Assembly: GCA_024635715.1 (NCBI GenBank)
Contig: JAGXIK010000127.1
Coordinates: 1 to 32,619, forward strand
Origin: Gillisia sp.
GTDB lineage: Bacteria > Bacteroidota > Bacteroidia > Flavobacteriales > Flavobacteriaceae
Direction: 5' to 3'
DNA length: 32,619 bases
The notes beneath the pieces were generated by a model. It saw only the letters and a list, made by a program, of their open reading frames with translations, was not told the origin of the DNA and made no database searches. Both the position numbers and the translations under genes were made by a program. Shown piece after piece: positions 1 to 11,000 of the stretch. Numbering within the stretch: position 1 is the first letter of the stretch; each line of letters starts with the position of its first letter.

Positions 1-1
1 G

Positions 2-340
2 GTAAATTCTACCTTTCCTTTTGCCTTTGATCTGCTTTCAACCATTGGGAAATATTTTGCTGTACAGGAGATCATTAGCACCGAAGCTATTAAAAAAACT
101 ATTTCTGGTATTTACGGAGGAAACCGTTCTATGGAGAATGCGTTATACGCAGTTATTCCCATGTTTGTTGAAGCAGGTTTCTTTGAGAGGGAAAAGGCGG
201 GGATATACAGGTTTGGAGAGGATCTAAAGCCTCTTTTTGATATTTCCTACCAAATATACCTGGAATCTTTTAGAGCGAGCAGACCTCTTACTCCGGATTA
301 TATGGAAGATCCGTATTTTATATTTTTAGGAGAAGAATAA
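2..340 (+). CDS. C-terminal part of an unidentified protein (5' end outside window)
   Basis: The reading frame is open from base 2, with no start codon required inside the window, and stops at 340, giving 112 residues. The segment looks globular and alpha-helical, and the stretch from MENALYAVIPMFVEAGFF onward has the spacing of a winged-helix-type helix-turn-helix, but I cannot assign a family. An internal ATG at 131 exists, but coding character continues upstream of it, so the gene is better read as a partial one entering from the left. It is co-directional with the helicase gene, with 147 bases between. It could belong to the same defence-type locus as the helicase, but nothing in the fragment shows this. 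Confidence 0.6.
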   Translation, partial: VNSTFPFAFDLLSTIGKYFAVQEIISTEAIKKTISGIYGGNRSMENALYAVIPMFVEAGFFEREKAGIYRFGEDLKPLFDISYQIYLESFRASRPLTPDYMEDPYFIFLGEE

Positions 341-487
341 ATGAAATAGGTTATAAAATTAGAAGATTGGTAAATTCATTTGGAATTTCTAGTAGGCTTT
401 GTTGAGAGATTATCAAAAAAAATAAAATTAATTGACTAAGTGAATTTTGATTAGTAAATTAAAAACTGAATACAAACATTCTGTGCA

Positions 488-3400
488 ATGGATAAAACCT
501 TACCCACCAAACATCTTTCAGCAAGAGTCCCATGGCATGATAACAAATGGAATGGCACGATATGCTGTAATGTTCTGGATAATTCATTTTGCAGAATCCT
601 GCCAAAAATTGATAGTGAAAAAGATCATGTAAAAGAAGAAGATGGTGCTCACATTCAGGATAACAATTTACCACCCTGTATTACTGAGAAAGGGACTTTT
701 CTCTCACCTCATGAATATTCCCGGGAGCTTGAGCATGCTTGGGTAAATATCAATCCATTATTCAAGGAGTTTAAACCTGCTATTTATTATCATAAGCCCT
801 ATTCATTTAATGTGATTCCTTTTAAATGGATGCTAAAAGAAAAGGCAAATTTTGATAAACCGCATTTTTCAGATAAAGCACAGCAGTATGAACTTGGTTA
901 TGATGTAGACCTGGAGGAAAAAGTAGATCAAAAACTGGGATTTCCCGGTAATACCTGGGTGCAAAACGCGAAAAATCAAAAGGAACTTCTCGACACTTTT
1001 TTTGGTTGTCTTAAAAAGAGAAAGTCTTTGGTCTTTTTTTATGCGAAGCATACACCGCTGAGTGAAACAAATGAGAGGGTAATAGTTGGTGTGGCGAAAG
1101 TCAATAATGATTTTTCTGAAATTATACCTTACAAATATCCGGAAGGATATAATGGGCATAAAAGCTATGCATGGGATAGATGTGTTGAGCATACCTTAAA
1201 TGGATCTAAAAGCAGTGAAGGCTTTTTAATGCCTTATCATGATATAATTAAATATCAGAAAGATTCTGAAGCTAATCTGGAAATGCATGATTACGTTGCA
1301 GTAGCACCAGATTTTGAGCAGTTTTCTTATGCGTCAGAATTAGTGGAACATGATGTTGCCATAGATTCGTTACTGATTTTAGCCGAAAAACTTAGAAAAG
1401 CAGCACTATTATTACAAAAAGATTTTAAACAGGAACTGCAATGGATTGATCTGGAGGTATCAAAACTGTGGGATATGAGGGGAGCCTTTCCCGGTATGGG
1501 TGCTGTATTATCTGCTTTAAAGTTTAGTAATGGTAATAGTGTAGCCTGGGCAATTGAAAAAAGTATTCTGGAAAATTATGGAGATCTTTTAGCCGCAAAC
1601 CCCTGGGATGTATTAGAAAATCACTTCAGGGGGAAAGATGTTATTCCAAGACTTCAAGAATTAAGTGACAATACCGAAAAAATAATATTGGAGTCTATAC
1701 CTGCAGTCAAGAAAGATTTTTATAAAACGCTTAGCAGATTTTATCTAAATAATGATCAAGCTGAACATATTAATAAAAACTTTAAAGCTCTTGGCGGTGA
1801 AAGAGTCCTTTTAGAGAATCTTTATTTACTTTTTGAAAAAACCAGATTTGATGAAAATGGTTTAAGTTTTCGACAAATCGAAAAGGCGCTATTGCCCCCT
1901 GATAAAATCATCAATGCCTTTCCTCTACCTGATGATGTTAAATTGGATAGTAGATTAGATCCCAGACGAATAAGGGCATTATGTGTTTGGATTCTTGAGA
2001 TGGCATCAGATGAAGGACATTCTTTACTGCCTTTTGATGATTTATTAAACCGTTTACAGGAAAAAAATCTGGAGCAGGAGTTCCCCATTAATGAAGATAT
2101 TTTAAAAAATGTATTAGAAAATGAATTCTGTCAGTCGGAACTTCAGTTAATAGATAATGGGAATATTGTTTTCGTGAAACTTCAAAGATTAAGTAAAATA
2201 AAAGGTATCCTTCGGCAAAGACTTAATCTTGAGAGAATTATGTCAAGACCATTTAATATTAAAAAAGACTGGAACAGGCTTATTGAAGAAGGGATAAACA
2301 AATCTATTGTAGATACCGGAAAAGAATATTTACCAAAAAAACCTGATGATAAAGGCTATGAACAGGAAGTAAAAGCAAGAAATGAAAAAGCGGAAGCTTT
2401 GCGAGTTCTGACTAATTATAGATTTAGTGTTTTAATTGGCCCGGCAGGTTCAGGAAAAACCACCCTGCTTCAAACCTTTGAAAGGCTTCCTGAAATTCAG
2501 GAAGGAGGGCTTATTAAACTTGCGCCTACGGGAAAAGCAAGAGTAAAGCTGGGAGCGGACGGAAAAACAGTCGCGCAATTTCTTTATCCCCATAGATATG
2601 ATGGTAGGACTGGTAGATATCACCTTAATCCAAATGCACCTAAAAATGCAGGAGCCAAAAACTTAATTATAGATGAAGCTTCAATGCTTACTGAGGAGCA
2701 ATTGGCTGCAATCTTCGATTCCCTAGGTGTAGTTGATAGAATAATTCTTGTTGGGGATTATAGGCAGTTACCTCCTATAGGTACAGGCCGGCCCTTTGTA
2801 GATATTGTTAAAGCGATTAAACCACAAGAATTTCATGATCCCGAAATACTTGTTGGTCCCGGCTATGCCCAACTTCAACAAATAATGCGACAAGCTGAGG
2901 ATGGAGATAGGAGATTAGATGTTGAGCTAAGTAAATGTTTTGGAGATGAAATTGATAAGAATCATTTAGAGGTTTTTAATGAAGTAGCGAATAAAAAAAT
3001 AAATACCCGTCATATAAGATTGGAAAAATGGTATGAGAGTACTGATTTCAGGAAATTATTTAAAAGTGTTCTGGAGGAGGAACTTCATCTTGATCAAGAG
3101 GATTTAGTCAAATCTTTTAATAGAAAAATTGGAGCTAAAGATGTTGGTAATTACCAATATTTTAATAGTGGACATGCAGAAGCGGTTATCGAAGAATGGC
3201 AGATAATATCTCCAGTGAATGGGTACGGATATGGTGTAAAAGAAGTTAATAAAAATGTTCAAACAACCTATCGATATACAACCATAGAGTTAGCTCATAA
3301 CCTGAATGATGGTAGTAATTTCAAAAAAAGACAGATAGCTAAACCCAAAGGGAGTGATAATGTGGTTTATGGAGATAAAGTAATTAATCTAAATAACCAT

Positions 3401-4294
3401 AAATGGCAGGATTGGCAACATATTGTTCCACAAGATAAAAAGCAGGAAGCTTTAAATTATATAGCAAACGGGGAAATTGGCAGTATAGTAGGTCAGTTTA
3501 GGTCTTATAAAAGCAAACAATCTGGTGAACCGGCAATTGATATAGCATTTTCCACCCAAAAAGGTTATAGCTATCGTTTTTGGCCAAGCGACTTAAAGGA
3601 AGACGGAAAGTACAATTTTGAACTGGCCTATGCTATTACGGTTCATAAAAGCCAGGGTAGTGGATTTAAAACAGTCTTTTTTATCCTTCCGTCAAAAGGT
3701 TCCATTCTCAGTAAAGAGTTATTGTACACCGCTTTAACAAGGCAAGAAGAAAAAATCATCATCCTTCATCAGGGGGAATTTAGAGACTTTTTAAAACTTG
3801 CATCTACTGAAGCATCAGCTACAGCACGTCGTTTTACGGATCTGTTCCAATTTCCCGCTCTCAAAGAGATAAATCAGAAATTTTATGATGCAAATTATAT
3901 TAACATAAGTGAAAGGGGTGAGCCAATGTTAAGTAAAAATGAAGTTATTATTGCAAATTGTCTTAACAAATACAAGGATACTATTACCTATGCCTATGAG
4001 GATAAATTAAAGATTGAAACTTCTGGAAGAACCATAAAGCCAGATTTTACAGTTCAAAACATTGTAACGGGTAGAGAATTCTATTGGGAGCATTTAGGTA
4101 TGATGGCTAAAACCAGCTACAGGGAAAAATGGGAGAAAAAATTAAAAGGTTATTTGGATGATGGTTTTGTATTACATGATAGTGCCACTTGGGAGGATGA
4201 CAAAGTACTAATTGTAACTGAGGAGAATCCTAATGGCGGCATTAACTCTATGGCAATTAATGAATTAGTGCGTAAAGTAATTTTAGAAGAGTAA
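488..4294 (+). CDS. RecD-like superfamily 1 helicase with C-terminal PD-(D/E)XK-like nuclease domain
   Basis: This 1268-residue protein is a predicted ATP-dependent DNA helicase. Visible motifs are Walker A GPAGSGKT at 651-658, Walker B IIDEAS with the acidic pair at 729-730, GDYRQLPPIG at 756-765 (motif III), VHKSQGSG at 1052-1059 and YTALTRQ at 1080-1086, in the order and spacing of RecD/UvrD-type helicases. The last 100 residues contain KPDF (D1186) and YWEHLG (E1201), matching the nuclease end seen on some large RecD-like helicases; the third active-site lysine is not obvious. The first 650 residues are unassigned. The N-terminus HLSARVPWHDNKWNG resembles, from memory, a motif of large helicases in defence loci. 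An ATG at 488 was chosen because the N-terminal motif starts just after it. No strong promoter was found in the 147 bases upstream. Confidence 0.88.
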   Translation: MDKTLPTKHLSARVPWHDNKWNGTICCNVLDNSFCRILPKIDSEKDHVKEEDGAHIQDNNLPPCITEKGTFLSPHEYSRELEHAWVNINPLFKEFKPAIYYHKPYSFNVIPFKWMLKEKANFDKPHFSDKAQQYELGYDVDLEEKVDQKLGFPGNTWVQNAKNQKELLDTFFGCLKKRKSLVFFYAKHTPLSETNERVIVGVAKVNNDFSEIIPYKYPEGYNGHKSYAWDRCVEHTLNGSKSSEGFLMPYHDIIKYQKDSEANLEMHDYVAVAPDFEQFSYASELVEHDVAIDSLLILAEKLRKAALLLQKDFKQELQWIDLEVSKLWDMRGAFPGMGAVLSALKFSNGNSVAWAIEKSILENYGDLLAANPWDVLENHFRGKDVIPRLQELSDNTEKIILESIPAVKKDFYKTLSRFYLNNDQAEHINKNFKALGGERVLLENLYLLFEKTRFDENGLSFRQIEKALLPPDKIINAFPLPDDVKLDSRLDPRRIRALCVWILEMASDEGHSLLPFDDLLNRLQEKNLEQEFPINEDILKNVLENEFCQSELQLIDNGNIVFVKLQRLSKIKGILRQRLNLERIMSRPFNIKKDWNRLIEEGINKSIVDTGKEYLPKKPDDKGYEQEVKARNEKAEALRVLTNYRFSVLIGPAGSGKTTLLQTFERLPEIQEGGLIKLAPTGKARVKLGADGKTVAQFLYPHRYDGRTGRYHLNPNAPKNAGAKNLIIDEASMLTEEQLAAIFDSLGVVDRIILVGDYRQLPPIGTGRPFVDIVKAIKPQEFHDPEILVGPGYAQLQQIMRQAEDGDRRLDVELSKCFGDEIDKNHLEVFNEVANKKINTRHIRLEKWYESTDFRKLFKSVLEEELHLDQEDLVKSFNRKIGAKDVGNYQYFNSGHAEAVIEEWQIISPVNGYGYGVKEVNKNVQTTYRYTTIELAHNLNDGSNFKKRQIAKPKGSDNVVYGDKVINLNNHKWQDWQHIVPQDKKQEALNYIANGEIGSIVGQFRSYKSKQSGEPAIDIAFSTQKGYSYRFWPSDLKEDGKYNFELAYAITVHKSQGSGFKTVFFILPSKGSILSKELLYTALTRQEEKIIILHQGEFRDFLKLASTEASATARRFTDLFQFPALKEINQKFYDANYINISERGEPMLSKNEVIIANCLNKYKDTITYAYEDKLKIETSGRTIKPDFTVQNIVTGREFYWEHLGMMAKTSYREKWEKKLKGYLDDGFVLHDSATWEDDKVLIVTEENPNGGINSMAINELVRKVILEE

Positions 4295-4705
4295 GCGAAG
4301 TAGGAGCTATGTGGATTACGCTTTAAGAGTTAATGTTGATACATTTTCCAATTCAGTATTACTAACTTTTCTTTAATATAGAACGATGAATAGCATCTCC
4401 CTGTAAATTATTACGGTAGCATCAAAATCACAAGAAGATTGGTCTATTAGAGTTTTTTAATTTTTATTTCCTGCCAGAACCTGGGTAAAAGTCCAAATAG
4501 ATTGTTTTCAATTTTTTATTATGATCTCATCTATCCTTTTTCGCTAATATTTTTACCATTGTTCAAATAATGTTCATTCCATAGTAAATGCTGTTAAGAT
4601 TTTTCCTCCAAAAAAATAGTTAAAATTTTACGATAAAAATTTGTTAAAACCCATAAATTGTATTAATTATACAGTTCCCTACTCTTCACCTAACACAAAC
4701 CTATA
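4295..4705. other. Intergenic region between helicase gene and nine-gene operon
   Basis: These 411 bases hold no convincing open frame on either strand. The composition is very AT-rich. Just after the helicase stop, a weak imperfect hairpin pairs a GTAAGCG-like arm with a downstream CGCTTTA-like arm, too poor to call a terminator. The only plausible functional content is the promoter for the downstream operon near the right end. Confidence 0.5.
4640..4671 (+). promoter_or_regulatory. Weak candidate promoter of the nine-gene operon
   Basis: A TTTG at 4640-4643 is followed after 20 bases by TAATTATA, a partial match to the Bacteroidota -7 box TAnnTTTG. It lies 47 bases before the ATG at 4718. 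The -7 match is incomplete, so this is only the best candidate in the gap. Confidence 0.25.
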
Positions 4706-4717
4706 TTGAATATAAAT

Positions 4718-6097
4718 ATGAATCTTTTTTCAACTAAATTTTCTTCGGAAAAGAGAGAGTCTTTACTAATATTTTTCCAACATATTACAAAAATTATTTT
4801 ATTCTGTTTTCTCTTACAGTCCTGTCAAAATGATACTAATAGAAATAAGGATTCAGAAAAGGATATTAACACAGGGAATACAATAGAAAACCAAACTAAA
4901 GCTAGAAACAGCTTACGAAGCATTAACTTCTATTTAGAAAATTCAGGAAGTATGGATCCTTACACCAAGGGAAGCACTGATTTCAATCGAACTCTAAACA
5001 CTTTGCTTAGGGATATTGATTTGTTACCATTGGATACGGTAAAATTATTTGCAGCGAACACCAAAATTTATCCGTTAAATCAAGATCTGGACGCTTTCAT
5101 AAACTATCTGTATAATAAAGGAATTCCTTCAGAAGGAGATACTAATAATAGCGACCTCCATCTCATATTTCAAAACTTACTTGATGGTCACGAAAACGGC
5201 AGTGTCTCGATTCTTGTTACAGATGCCATTTATTCTGTCGAAGGTACAAGAGAAAAACTGTTGGGAAATCTTGAACAAAAGGCTTTAAAAACAAGAAATT
5301 ATTTTTACAAAACTTTACAAGAAAAAGATTTTGCCACCCTCACGTTAAAAATGGATTCTGAATACAATGGATTTTATTATCCTGCGGTGGGCGGTAGAAT
5401 TGAAATAAACCAAAAGCGGCCTTATTATATATGGTTTTTCGGGGATGGTAAACTTCTGAAAGAATTTTCAGAGAAATTGAAGTTGTATAATTTACCGGGC
5501 TACCAAGATTTCGTTTACAGTGTTAAAAACAGTAACGAACCAATTGCATACTCCATTGTTGAACACAGTGTAGGTGACATTGGTAATTTTAAAAACACAA
5601 ATCGGGGATCATATCCTGTACATTCAATACAAGATGCAGAAGAAGCTGGTCGGGGAGAGAACAGGGGTCAATTTGGATTTGCTGTAGCCGTCGATTTTTC
5701 AGAAACTCCTCTTCCAAATAATCATCTTCTGGATATAAGTAATTATAACGTTACATCTGACGAATATGAACTATATAATATTAAGGCGATAGATTCAGGT
5801 TTGGATGATAAGGCAAAGGACTATTTGAAAATTGTTGAGAAGTCCTTAGAAGGAACAAATTTTACCCATTTACTCTTCTTGAAAACTGATAAAAAATTTC
5901 TCCAAACCTTTGAAGTTGAGCTTAAAAATGAAATTCCTAACTGGATTAATAAAACAGGCATTAACGATGACACAGAAATTGTAGGGGATACACAACATAC
6001 ATTCGGGTTTGATAAACTTATAGGTGGGATATTAAAAGCTTATGACGAGGTAAACAAAGGAGAGAATATATACTCTATTAGATTAACAGTTAAATAA
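4718..6097 (+). CDS. vWA-like surface or periplasmic lipoprotein, first gene of the operon
   Basis: The product is a 459-residue predicted lipoprotein. A hydrophobic run ends in the lipobox LLQSC with Cys36, so the mature protein should be lipid-anchored in the envelope. At 74-79 it carries ENSGSM, which matches the metal-binding DxSxS loop of von Willebrand A domains except that the first Asp is Glu; a later SILVTDA (T168, D169) fits the fourth MIDAS segment. vWA domains mediate metal-dependent protein contacts, so a docking or assembly role is likely. The frame also allows a TTG start at 4706, but the ATG at 4718 is preferred. The next gene starts 10 bases after the stop. The Glu substitution may change metal affinity. 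Confidence 0.75.
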   Translation: MNLFSTKFSSEKRESLLIFFQHITKIILFCFLLQSCQNDTNRNKDSEKDINTGNTIENQTKARNSLRSINFYLENSGSMDPYTKGSTDFNRTLNTLLRDIDLLPLDTVKLFAANTKIYPLNQDLDAFINYLYNKGIPSEGDTNNSDLHLIFQNLLDGHENGSVSILVTDAIYSVEGTREKLLGNLEQKALKTRNYFYKTLQEKDFATLTLKMDSEYNGFYYPAVGGRIEINQKRPYYIWFFGDGKLLKEFSEKLKLYNLPGYQDFVYSVKNSNEPIAYSIVEHSVGDIGNFKNTNRGSYPVHSIQDAEEAGRGENRGQFGFAVAVDFSETPLPNNHLLDISNYNVTSDEYELYNIKAIDSGLDDKAKDYLKIVEKSLEGTNFTHLLFLKTDKKFLQTFEVELKNEIPNWINKTGINDDTEIVGDTQHTFGFDKLIGGILKAYDEVNKGENIYSIRLTVK

Positions 6098-6107
6098 AAA
6101 TTGAATT

Positions 6108-6524
6108 ATGAATGATTGGTTCGCAAATCGTTTTGAAGATTTTCTGATTTACGATCAGCAGTTCTCAGATTATGTGCACAAAGCCCATGATTATCAAATG
6201 CTGGGAATTTTTTTAATAATAATACCTATACTAGTATTCTTCGTATTCTATAAGCCTATCGATCCACAACCTGTAAAATTGTGGAAATGGTTTGTTACCT
6301 TTTTAATTTCCGCTGTATTGCTGTTTCTTACGGCATATTACTGGTTGTATTCAAACAGTATGTATAATCCTATTCAAAATGAACAAATGAGTGATATGAG
6401 TGCTGTTTCCTTCACTCTCCAATTATCTTTCTGGGCTGTTGTATTTTCAATTATACCTGCGCTTCTGTTTAGTTGGATTTGGAGTAGGACCGTTAGTATT
6501 AACAATGCCAAAAACCCTTTTTAA
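6108..6524 (+). CDS. Small three-helix membrane protein
   Basis: The 138-residue product has three hydrophobic segments, at about residues 31-48, 61-81 and 101-126, joined by short loops, with a soluble N-terminus of 30 residues. No conserved family motif is recognised. It lies between the vWA-like lipoprotein (10-base gap) and the tubulin-like gene (3-base gap), so it is almost certainly co-translated with them and may be the inner-membrane contact for one of those components. The function is otherwise unknown. Confidence 0.75.
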   Translation: MNDWFANRFEDFLIYDQQFSDYVHKAHDYQMLGIFLIIIPILVFFVFYKPIDPQPVKLWKWFVTFLISAVLLFLTAYYWLYSNSMYNPIQNEQMSDMSAVSFTLQLSFWAVVFSIIPALLFSWIWSRTVSINNAKNPF

Positions 6525-6527
6525 ATT

Positions 6528-8015
6528 ATGTCAAAATTATATGTATTTGGAATTGGCGGTACAGGTGCAAGGGTTATGAAATCCCTTACTTTTATGCTTG
6601 CTTCAGGAGTGAAATTATCTAACGATATTGACACCGTAGTTCCTATTTTGATTGATCCTGACTTTGGTAACGGAGATTTAACCAGGACTAAACAATTATT
6701 GGATCTCTATATGAAGATCAATAAAAAGGCACAGTATGAGGAAGGACTTTTCACCACAAAAATTAAAACGCTAAGTGAACTTTCTAATTCTGCTGGAAGT
6801 ATAGGGGATAAATTTAAAATGCTGGATGTTAGTGGTGCCCAGAATGAAAAGTTTCGTGAGTTTATAGGATATAGCTCTCTTTCTTCGGAAAATAAGGCTC
6901 TAATAAACCTCTTTTTCTCTGAAAACAATTTAAATGCGGATATGACGGTTGGCTTTAAAGGAAATCCAAATATTGGTAGTATTGTTTTAAATCAATTTAA
7001 AAATTCAAAAGAGTATAAAGTCTTTTTAAATTCCTTTGAACCGGATGATTCCATATTTATTGTAAGCTCCATATTTGGTGGAACCGGTGCTGCTGGCTTT
7101 CCACTCCTACTGCGCAATCTTAGAAAGATAGATCCTAATTTATCGAACTCCAAGAATGTTGCGAATTCAAAAATTGGAGCTCTTTCAATGATGCCTTATT
7201 TTAAAATTAATACACCAACAGATATTGCAAATCAAACGATAGATTCTTCAAGTTTTATGGGGAAGGCCAAAGCTGCTCTTTCTTTTTATTCTAATTCTAT
7301 ATTTGGGAATAATAATCAATTGAATTCTTTCTACACCCTGGGAGAAGATGTGGCAAATTTTTATGAGCATAATGATGGACAGGCTGCTCAAAAAAATGAT
7401 GCTCATTTTCTTGAATTTGCCGCAGCCTTGGCAATAGTTGATTTCACGTGGGATTTGCAAAATCTTGAAACCAAGGATGAAAAGGCTGTACAAACATCAT
7501 TCAAGGAATTTGGAATTCAGGCCGCTTTGAAGCGGCGGCTTAGTTTTAAAACCCTAGGAGGGAAGTCTAAGAAACAGGTTCTTACCCCAATGTCGAAATT
7601 GTATTTAATGTTTTTGTTTCATAAGCACCTTCATCAAAACAAAAAAGACTTCGAAAAATCCCCGTGGCATATACATCTTGAAGAGGTATATTCAAATGAT
7701 GGCTTGTACGATCAATATCTCAAGGATTTCGGGGAACATTTCTTAAGCTGGATCCAGGAAATGAAGAAAAACGATATAGCATTTAATCCCTTTAAATCCG
7801 AAGTTTCTTATCCTAAGCTTCTAAATTTTATTGAAGATTATGAAGTCAAGAAGCCCGGATTAAAGTTTTGGGACAATCCTGCAGACGGGGATAAATTCAA
7901 TAAGATTTTAAACTCCGAATATAAGACGAGCCAAAAAACAGATGATAAGGGATCAGACTTTTTGAAACTCTTTGATAGAGCTACAGAAATACAAGTTAAT
8001 TCAATTACAAAATAG
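6528..8015 (+). CDS. FtsZ/tubulin-superfamily-like GTPase candidate
   Basis: This 495-residue protein begins with a nucleotide-binding loop, VFGIGGTGARVMKSL (residues 6-20), like the first loop of the tubulin/FtsZ fold. At 183-190 it has FGGTGAAG, the form of the tubulin signature (GGGTG[TS]G in FtsZ), which contacts the GTP phosphates, preceded by a hydrophobic strand (SIFIVSSI). That pairing and spacing support a tubulin-like GTPase of the Tubulin_2 type rather than FtsZ itself; the C-terminal half is divergent. Such proteins polymerise on GTP binding, so this is a likely cytoskeletal or membrane-remodelling component. It lies 3 bases after the three-helix membrane protein and 6 bases before the actin/Hsp70-like gene. 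A Rossmann dehydrogenase reading of the first loop is less likely because of the second motif. Confidence 0.72.
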   Translation: MSKLYVFGIGGTGARVMKSLTFMLASGVKLSNDIDTVVPILIDPDFGNGDLTRTKQLLDLYMKINKKAQYEEGLFTTKIKTLSELSNSAGSIGDKFKMLDVSGAQNEKFREFIGYSSLSSENKALINLFFSENNLNADMTVGFKGNPNIGSIVLNQFKNSKEYKVFLNSFEPDDSIFIVSSIFGGTGAAGFPLLLRNLRKIDPNLSNSKNVANSKIGALSMMPYFKINTPTDIANQTIDSSSFMGKAKAALSFYSNSIFGNNNQLNSFYTLGEDVANFYEHNDGQAAQKNDAHFLEFAAALAIVDFTWDLQNLETKDEKAVQTSFKEFGIQAALKRRLSFKTLGGKSKKQVLTPMSKLYLMFLFHKHLHQNKKDFEKSPWHIHLEEVYSNDGLYDQYLKDFGEHFLSWIQEMKKNDIAFNPFKSEVSYPKLLNFIEDYEVKKPGLKFWDNPADGDKFNKILNSEYKTSQKTDDKGSDFLKLFDRATEIQVNSITK

Positions 8016-8021
8016 ATTAAG

Positions 8022-11000
8022 ATGGCAAAGGTTTTTAGAATTTTTAATAATTCCGGATCAAATAAGACCGATTGGTTCAATTCCAGTCAAATTGGTGGAG
8101 GCGCCATTGATTCAATTACAGTCCAGGAAACTGATGGTAAAAAATTACCAACTTCTATTCCCAGCCCTTTTGCACAATTGGATCTGGTTAGAAATGCATT
8201 TAAAACTGTAAGCGATGAAGCGAGGATTGATGTAGATCTCGATTCCCGAAAAGACAGCCATAGGCTAGTTTCCAATGCATTAGATATAGGTCAAATCCTT
8301 TTTAATCTGGAAAAAAATTTAGACACTATTTCTATTGAAGTATGGAATAAAAAAGGAGATCTACAGAAACTGAAAGATTCTAACTCCTCAGAGTTAAAGC
8401 ATCTAGGGAAAACTCTGGAATTGTTCCTTACATCTTCAGATGCAAAATCCAACAATTTTGATAAGCTTTCAGATATATTTATTTTAAAATATAATAATAG
8501 GGTTATTGGTGGTACTTCTCCCAAAACCTTATTTTTTGCTTCCGCTGATTCTGTAAAGGTGGGTGTTGATATACATTGCGGGAATGATAAAATGTTGGAC
8601 AACCAACCTTTAGCATTATATAAAAGAGATCCAAAATATATCAAGGCATTATTCTATTTAAAACAACAAAGTAATTTCGCTTCACTTTTTCCAGAATTTG
8701 AGGAATATTTAGATCTTACTCTGTCACATATTTCTAGTTTTGATGTTGCTTTTGCCAATTCACTTTCCCAACTAAATGGTAGTAATGATTTTTTGGATCT
8801 TACCCTTCCAACTAATTCAGGTGTTTTTGTTGAGCCTCTACCAGGCGTCCGTATTCAGAAGCAAATTCCCAGAGATCCTGTTAATAGTGATTTTAAAATA
8901 CTTACACACAAAAATGTTGCTAGGCCACCATTGGTATTACCTATAGATACATACACCGATAGGGGGATATATACAGATGAGGAATGGAAATCCGATACGA
9001 AAGTACCGTTATTTGATAATAATCCCCTTGATGCGCGGACGCTTCCAAGAGTAAAGGATCATTATCCCTATCTAACCATTGGAGACCTCTTAACAGAAAA
9101 TATTTTTAAACTACCTTATAAAATAGATGAAGAGAAGTATTTGTGCATTCCTGGATATGAGAATTATCTGCTTCCACTTACAAAAGTCTTTTTCGACTAT
9201 TTTACTACAGAAGATATATTGAAAAACAAAAACTTTTTAAAGTTTCAATCCATTGCCGGGGATTCTATAGAAGTTACATTGAATATTCCCATTCAAAAAG
9301 GTAAATCAATTCCCTATACAAAAAGGTATAGTAAGACCTCTTCTCTGACCTTGAACCCTCACAAGGTGGGGAATATTTTGGATACGGATTTTACCTTAGG
9401 AATATATCCATTTGCAAAATCAAAGTTTGTACCTGTAGATTATGCAGTTGCTGTTGCCGAAAATGAAACTGCCCGGGCGATGGATAATTTCACCTTTTAT
9501 AAGAGTGAAGACAACACTTCCATAGTCATGAATGAAAGGGAAAGAATGAAAATGGAGGGGCTTCACAGTACCTATTACCTCACAGAATCACCTTTTGATT
9601 ATGTTGTTGTTGGAACGGAGGCTATAAAAAACATTTTAATTCCAAAGCTAAAGGAGCATAAAAATACAGGACTACATTACGAATTTGCAATAGACTTGGG
9701 TACCACTAATACACATATTGAATATAAAACCAGTAATAGTGAGCAGCCAAATCCATATAGTCTGGAAAAATCAAATTTTGGTTACTTAAGAAATAAGAAA
9801 GAGGAATTAAGAGGTCAGGCTAAAGTAAATTCAGAAGTTTGTGAAAAGCTTTTAAACCAGGAGGTTATTCCAAACGAACTGGGAAATGAGCGTTATAGTT
9901 TCCCGTTTAGATCAGTTCTTTTAGAAAACAAATCTATTAACTATGATAGGCCACATTATTTATTCAGCGATGTAAACATTGGTTTTGATTACGGGAAAGT
10001 GGATATTTCAGAGCATTTAGAAGAGGTCACTGATTTAAAGTGGCTTCATCTCAACGAAAACTTCAATAATGAAAAAATCAAAAAATTCATTCGGGAGCTC
10101 TTATTGTTATGTAAGAATAAGGTTTTAATGACCGACGGAAACGTGGGAAGAACTAAAATAACGTGGCTTTATCCCACAAGCATGACATATAATCAACGCA
10201 ATCTTTTTGAAGATATTTGGAAAGCTGAGTATCTAGATGTGTTTCGTGTGAGCGATCTTGCCAATCTTAGATCATTGCCAGAAAGCATTGCTCCATTTTA
10301 CTACTACACCGGCTTCACAGCATTGATGAATCATACACAACCAACTGCAACCATTGATGTAGGAGGAGGGACTTCAGACATTACAATTTTTGAACAGAAT
10401 AGACCAAAGCTTATATCATCTTTTAAATTTGCCGGGAATACAATTTTTGGAGATGGTTATTCCAACAGTATCACCCACAATGGATTTATAAAGCAGTTCA
10501 CTTCGGTAATTAAGAAGAAACTTATTGCGAATCAGGATAAAACAGCAACTGAAATTAAAATATTAGAAGAAATTTATGGACGGGGAAAATCCATAGACGT
10601 TTCAAATTATTTCTTTTCGTTGAAAGATAACCATCATTTAAATAAAGAGAATCTCACAATAGATTATTTTTCCCTTCTAAAGAAAGATCAGGAAACTAAG
10701 GTTGTATTTGTCATTTTCTATAGTGCTCTGATTTATCACCTGGCTCAACTGATGAAAGATTCGGGACTTGCTTTGCCACGTCATATTCTTTTTAGTGGAA
10801 CCGCTTCCAAATCAATTAATCTACTGGATTCCACCCTTACAAAAGTGAGTCGTTTATTTAATGAGATTTTTAATGAGGTTTATAATAAGGATGATGCTAA
10901 TATTGAGGTGAGAATTGATGAATCTCCTAAGATTATAACTGCACGTGGTGCTCTTAAAGCAGAGGAAATTTTAGAAATAGAAAACCTTATTCATACTCAG

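Noticed and set aside
869-1192. 107-codon minus-strand frame inside the helicase gene
   Set aside because: It lies wholly within the strongly supported helicase coding sequence and shows no domain.
4706-4717. TTG start four codons upstream of the vWA-like lipoprotein ATG
   Set aside because: An ATG with a normal lipoprotein signal follows at once, so the TTG is unnecessary; in contrast the TTG at 13600 has no alternative.
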